This document shows, piece after piece, positions 62,478 to 64,000 of a stretch of 64,000 nt of DNA. How positions within the stretch are numbered: position 1 is the first letter of the stretch; the number at the start of each line of letters is the position of its first letter. The notes beneath the pieces were generated by a model that was given only the letters and a program-made list of their open reading frames with translations, was not told the origin of the DNA and searched no databases. Both the position numbers and the translations under genes were made by a program. The stretch comes from Shimia sp022448905 (lineage in GTDB: Bacteria > Pseudomonadota > Alphaproteobacteria > Rhodobacterales > Rhodobacteraceae). The DNA lies in the NCBI RefSeq assembly GCF_047126315.1, contig NZ_CP138953.1, positions 372,001 to 436,000 of the forward strand. Reading direction: 5' to 3'.

Positions 62478-63931
62478 CCGATCCTCAACAGTTCTTGCAT
62501 CATTTCATCCACGGCCTGAATCAGCTTGGCGTTGGCGGCGTAGGATTGCTCCACCAGCATCAGCATTTGCAGCTCCTGATCGGTGTCCACACCATCGAGC
62601 AGTTCCATCTCCTCAAGTGAGTTGAGGCGCGCAGAGGCAAAGGCCATATCCTGGTCGCTCTGCACACGGGCACCAGCCACGCTGGAGAGGAACTTGCCGC
62701 TCATCTCGCTCATGGAGACAGCCTTGCTGCCATAGCCGCCCGACACAGGCACAACCTGCTCCTTCATCGCGTCCAGCATACGGTTCAAATGGGTCGCATC
62801 ACCGGAATCGCCCGGCGCTGCAGCGCCCAAACCGTCGCGCAACCGCCAGGTTTCCCCGGCACCGTCAATGTCTACCAGATTGTTCAGCTCCAGACGCCCG
62901 GCCAGGCCAACCTCGTTGGCGGCGGTAAACGCCAGACCCGCGTCGGTGAAAATCCCCGGGTCCCCTGCGCCGAGCGTCGGATCCATCGTCGGATCCTGAA
63001 AACGCTCCACAAGGTTACGCGCGGCAGCATCCAGATCAGCCTGAGCCTGGGTGCCAAATTCATCGCGAATCGCAAACTGAGCCCCAATGGCGCCACCGGC
63101 CAGCGCACCTTTGTCGCTGTCGATACGCATCGGGTAGCCGTTGATCGAAATGCCATTCAGCAGGCCATTGGCCTCGGTCATATGCGGCTCAACTGTGCCC
63201 ACCTCGGTGAACTCGATTGTTGCCGCTTTGCCGTCCAGCAACACCGCGCCATTGGTCGTATAGAGCGCCACGCCACCGCGATCACGCGGGGTCAAACGCA
63301 CTGGCACCAACTCGCCAATCTGGTCAATCAAAACCTGGCGCTGATCTTCTAGCGAGGCGGTTTCCTGACCCTGGTTGATCGCCAGAGAAATCTTGCGGTT
63401 CACCTCTTCGGTTTCTTTCAGCAGGGAATTCAGACTATCCACCATATTGCCGATGTTGGTGTCCGCCTCGGTGCGCATTTTCTGAATGCCGTCAGAGGCG
63501 TCATTAAACGCATTGGCGATGCGCTCAGCATCCTGAGACATATTGGCCAGACGAATGTCACTGTCCGGCGCACCCGTGGCCATCGCCATGGAGCTTTCAA
63601 AGGTCGCCACCACACCAGACAGACTGGTCGGATCATCTGGCGTGCCCACCATGCTTTCCAGTCGATTGTAAAAAGCGCTTGTGCCGTTTGCCAATGCGGA
63701 GCCCGCATCCGCCAAACGACGTTCCGCGATGGTCACTGGGTTCACGTGGCGCGACGTGCCCTCCAATTTCACACCACCGGAATAGCCGTAAAGGGCGGCA
63801 GATTGATTGAGGGACCGCCGCCCATAGCCTTCGGTCATGGCATTGGAGATGTTGGAAGACACCACTTCTGCCCGGCGCGCTGAGGCCGTCAGTCCAGTAA
63901 GTGCATTGGAAAGAGCGCTTGAAATGCTCAT
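62474..63931 (-). CDS. flgK: Flagellar hook-associated protein FlgK
   Basis: 485-aa hook-filament junction protein: N-terminal SISSALSNALTGLTASARRAEVVSSNISNAMTEGYGRR and C-terminal EEMELLDGVDTDQELQMLMLVEQSYAANAKLIQAVDEMMQELLRI are the rod/hook-type end motifs. ATG 63931 with GGAAAGGATAAGCC upstream. Confidence 0.97.
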   Translation of the reverse strand: MSISSALSNALTGLTASARRAEVVSSNISNAMTEGYGRRSLNQSAALYGYSGGVKLEGTSRHVNPVTIAERRLADAGSALANGTSAFYNRLESMVGTPDDPTSLSGVVATFESSMAMATGAPDSDIRLANMSQDAERIANAFNDASDGIQKMRTEADTNIGNMVDSLNSLLKETEEVNRKISLAINQGQETASLEDQRQVLIDQIGELVPVRLTPRDRGGVALYTTNGAVLLDGKAATIEFTEVGTVEPHMTEANGLLNGISINGYPMRIDSDKGALAGGAIGAQFAIRDEFGTQAQADLDAAARNLVERFQDPTMDPTLGAGDPGIFTDAGLAFTAANEVGLAGRLELNNLVDIDGAGETWRLRDGLGAAAPGDSGDATHLNRMLDAMKEQVVPVSGGYGSKAVSMSEMSGKFLSSVAGARVQSDQDMAFASARLNSLEEMELLDGVDTDQELQMLMLVEQSYAANAKLIQAVDEMMQELLRIG

Positions 63932-63972
63932 GGCTTATCCTTTCCGGCCAACTACGGCCTCGGCGCGGCTAG

Positions 63973-64000
63973 TTAGCGTTTGATATTGGTGGTTTCTTGC
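63973..64000 (-). CDS. flgE: C-terminus of a hook protein (FlgE-like), rest outside window
   Basis: The last eight codons before a TAA read QETTNIKR, the kind of ending seen in hook proteins, and the gene stands directly upstream of flgK on the same strand. Only nine codons are visible, so the assignment rests mainly on gene order. Confidence 0.5.

Overview
The window looks like chromosomal DNA of an alphaproteobacterium of the order Rhodobacterales, most likely the Roseobacter group (Ruegeria/Tritonibacter/Phaeobacter-like; genus not resolvable here). The signs are moderately high GC, the dnaA-dnaN-recF-gyrB order, a pcaQ-divergent pca/pob cluster, a flgK-flgL-flgI flagellar block, repeated Liv-type ABC systems and many PAS-type hybrid kinases.

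Layout. 1-1879: clpB (3' end outside the window) behind a sigma-32-like promoter. 2.1-6.7 kb: housekeeping mix (small conserved protein, membrane methyltransferase-like protein, pyrF, Nudix hydrolase, dinB with a zinc ribbon, CDF-type transporter). 6.7-8.8 kb: a TetR regulator and two membrane-protein genes that share three copies of one operator-like palindrome. 8.9-17.9 kb (minus strand): cluster A, a Liv-type ABC transporter flanked by two different acyl-CoA ligases; its LivF ATPase gene carries a 1-nt frameshift. 18.1-20.7 kb: hybrid histidine kinase and OmpR-type regulator, lying between cluster A and cluster B. 21.6-30.7 kb (minus strand): cluster B, a paired acyl-CoA dehydrogenase, LivH/M/G/F, acyl-CoA ligase and binding protein, with a divergent TetR gene. 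A and B look like import, CoA activation and (in B) dehydrogenation modules for carboxylic acids.

31.7-40.4 kb: PfkB sugar/adenosine kinase and nth, then dnaA, dnaN, recF, gyrB. 40.4-41.5 kb is a decayed stretch with a small secreted-protein gene broken by one stop codon. 41.5-45.3 kb: a haloalkane dehalogenase operon with a divergent LysR gene. 46.2-52.1 kb: pcaQ, pobA-pcaC-pcaH-pcaG, a beta-keto acid cleavage enzyme and pcaB: conversion of 4-hydroxybenzoate through protocatechuate to ring-opened products, with an apparent alternative final step. 52.2-57.5 kb: DnaQ-like exonuclease and a MarR-controlled RND efflux operon. 57.8-60.1 kb: membrane hybrid histidine kinase. 60.4-64.0 kb: flagellar flgI, flgL, flgK and the last codons of flgE.

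No tRNA, rRNA, CRISPR array, insertion sequence or prophage was recognised. The most noteworthy points are the three-site TetR regulon, the beta-keto acid cleavage enzyme inside the pca operon, the twin transporter-ligase clusters, the dehalogenase with a complete DhaA-type catalytic set, and the broken genes.
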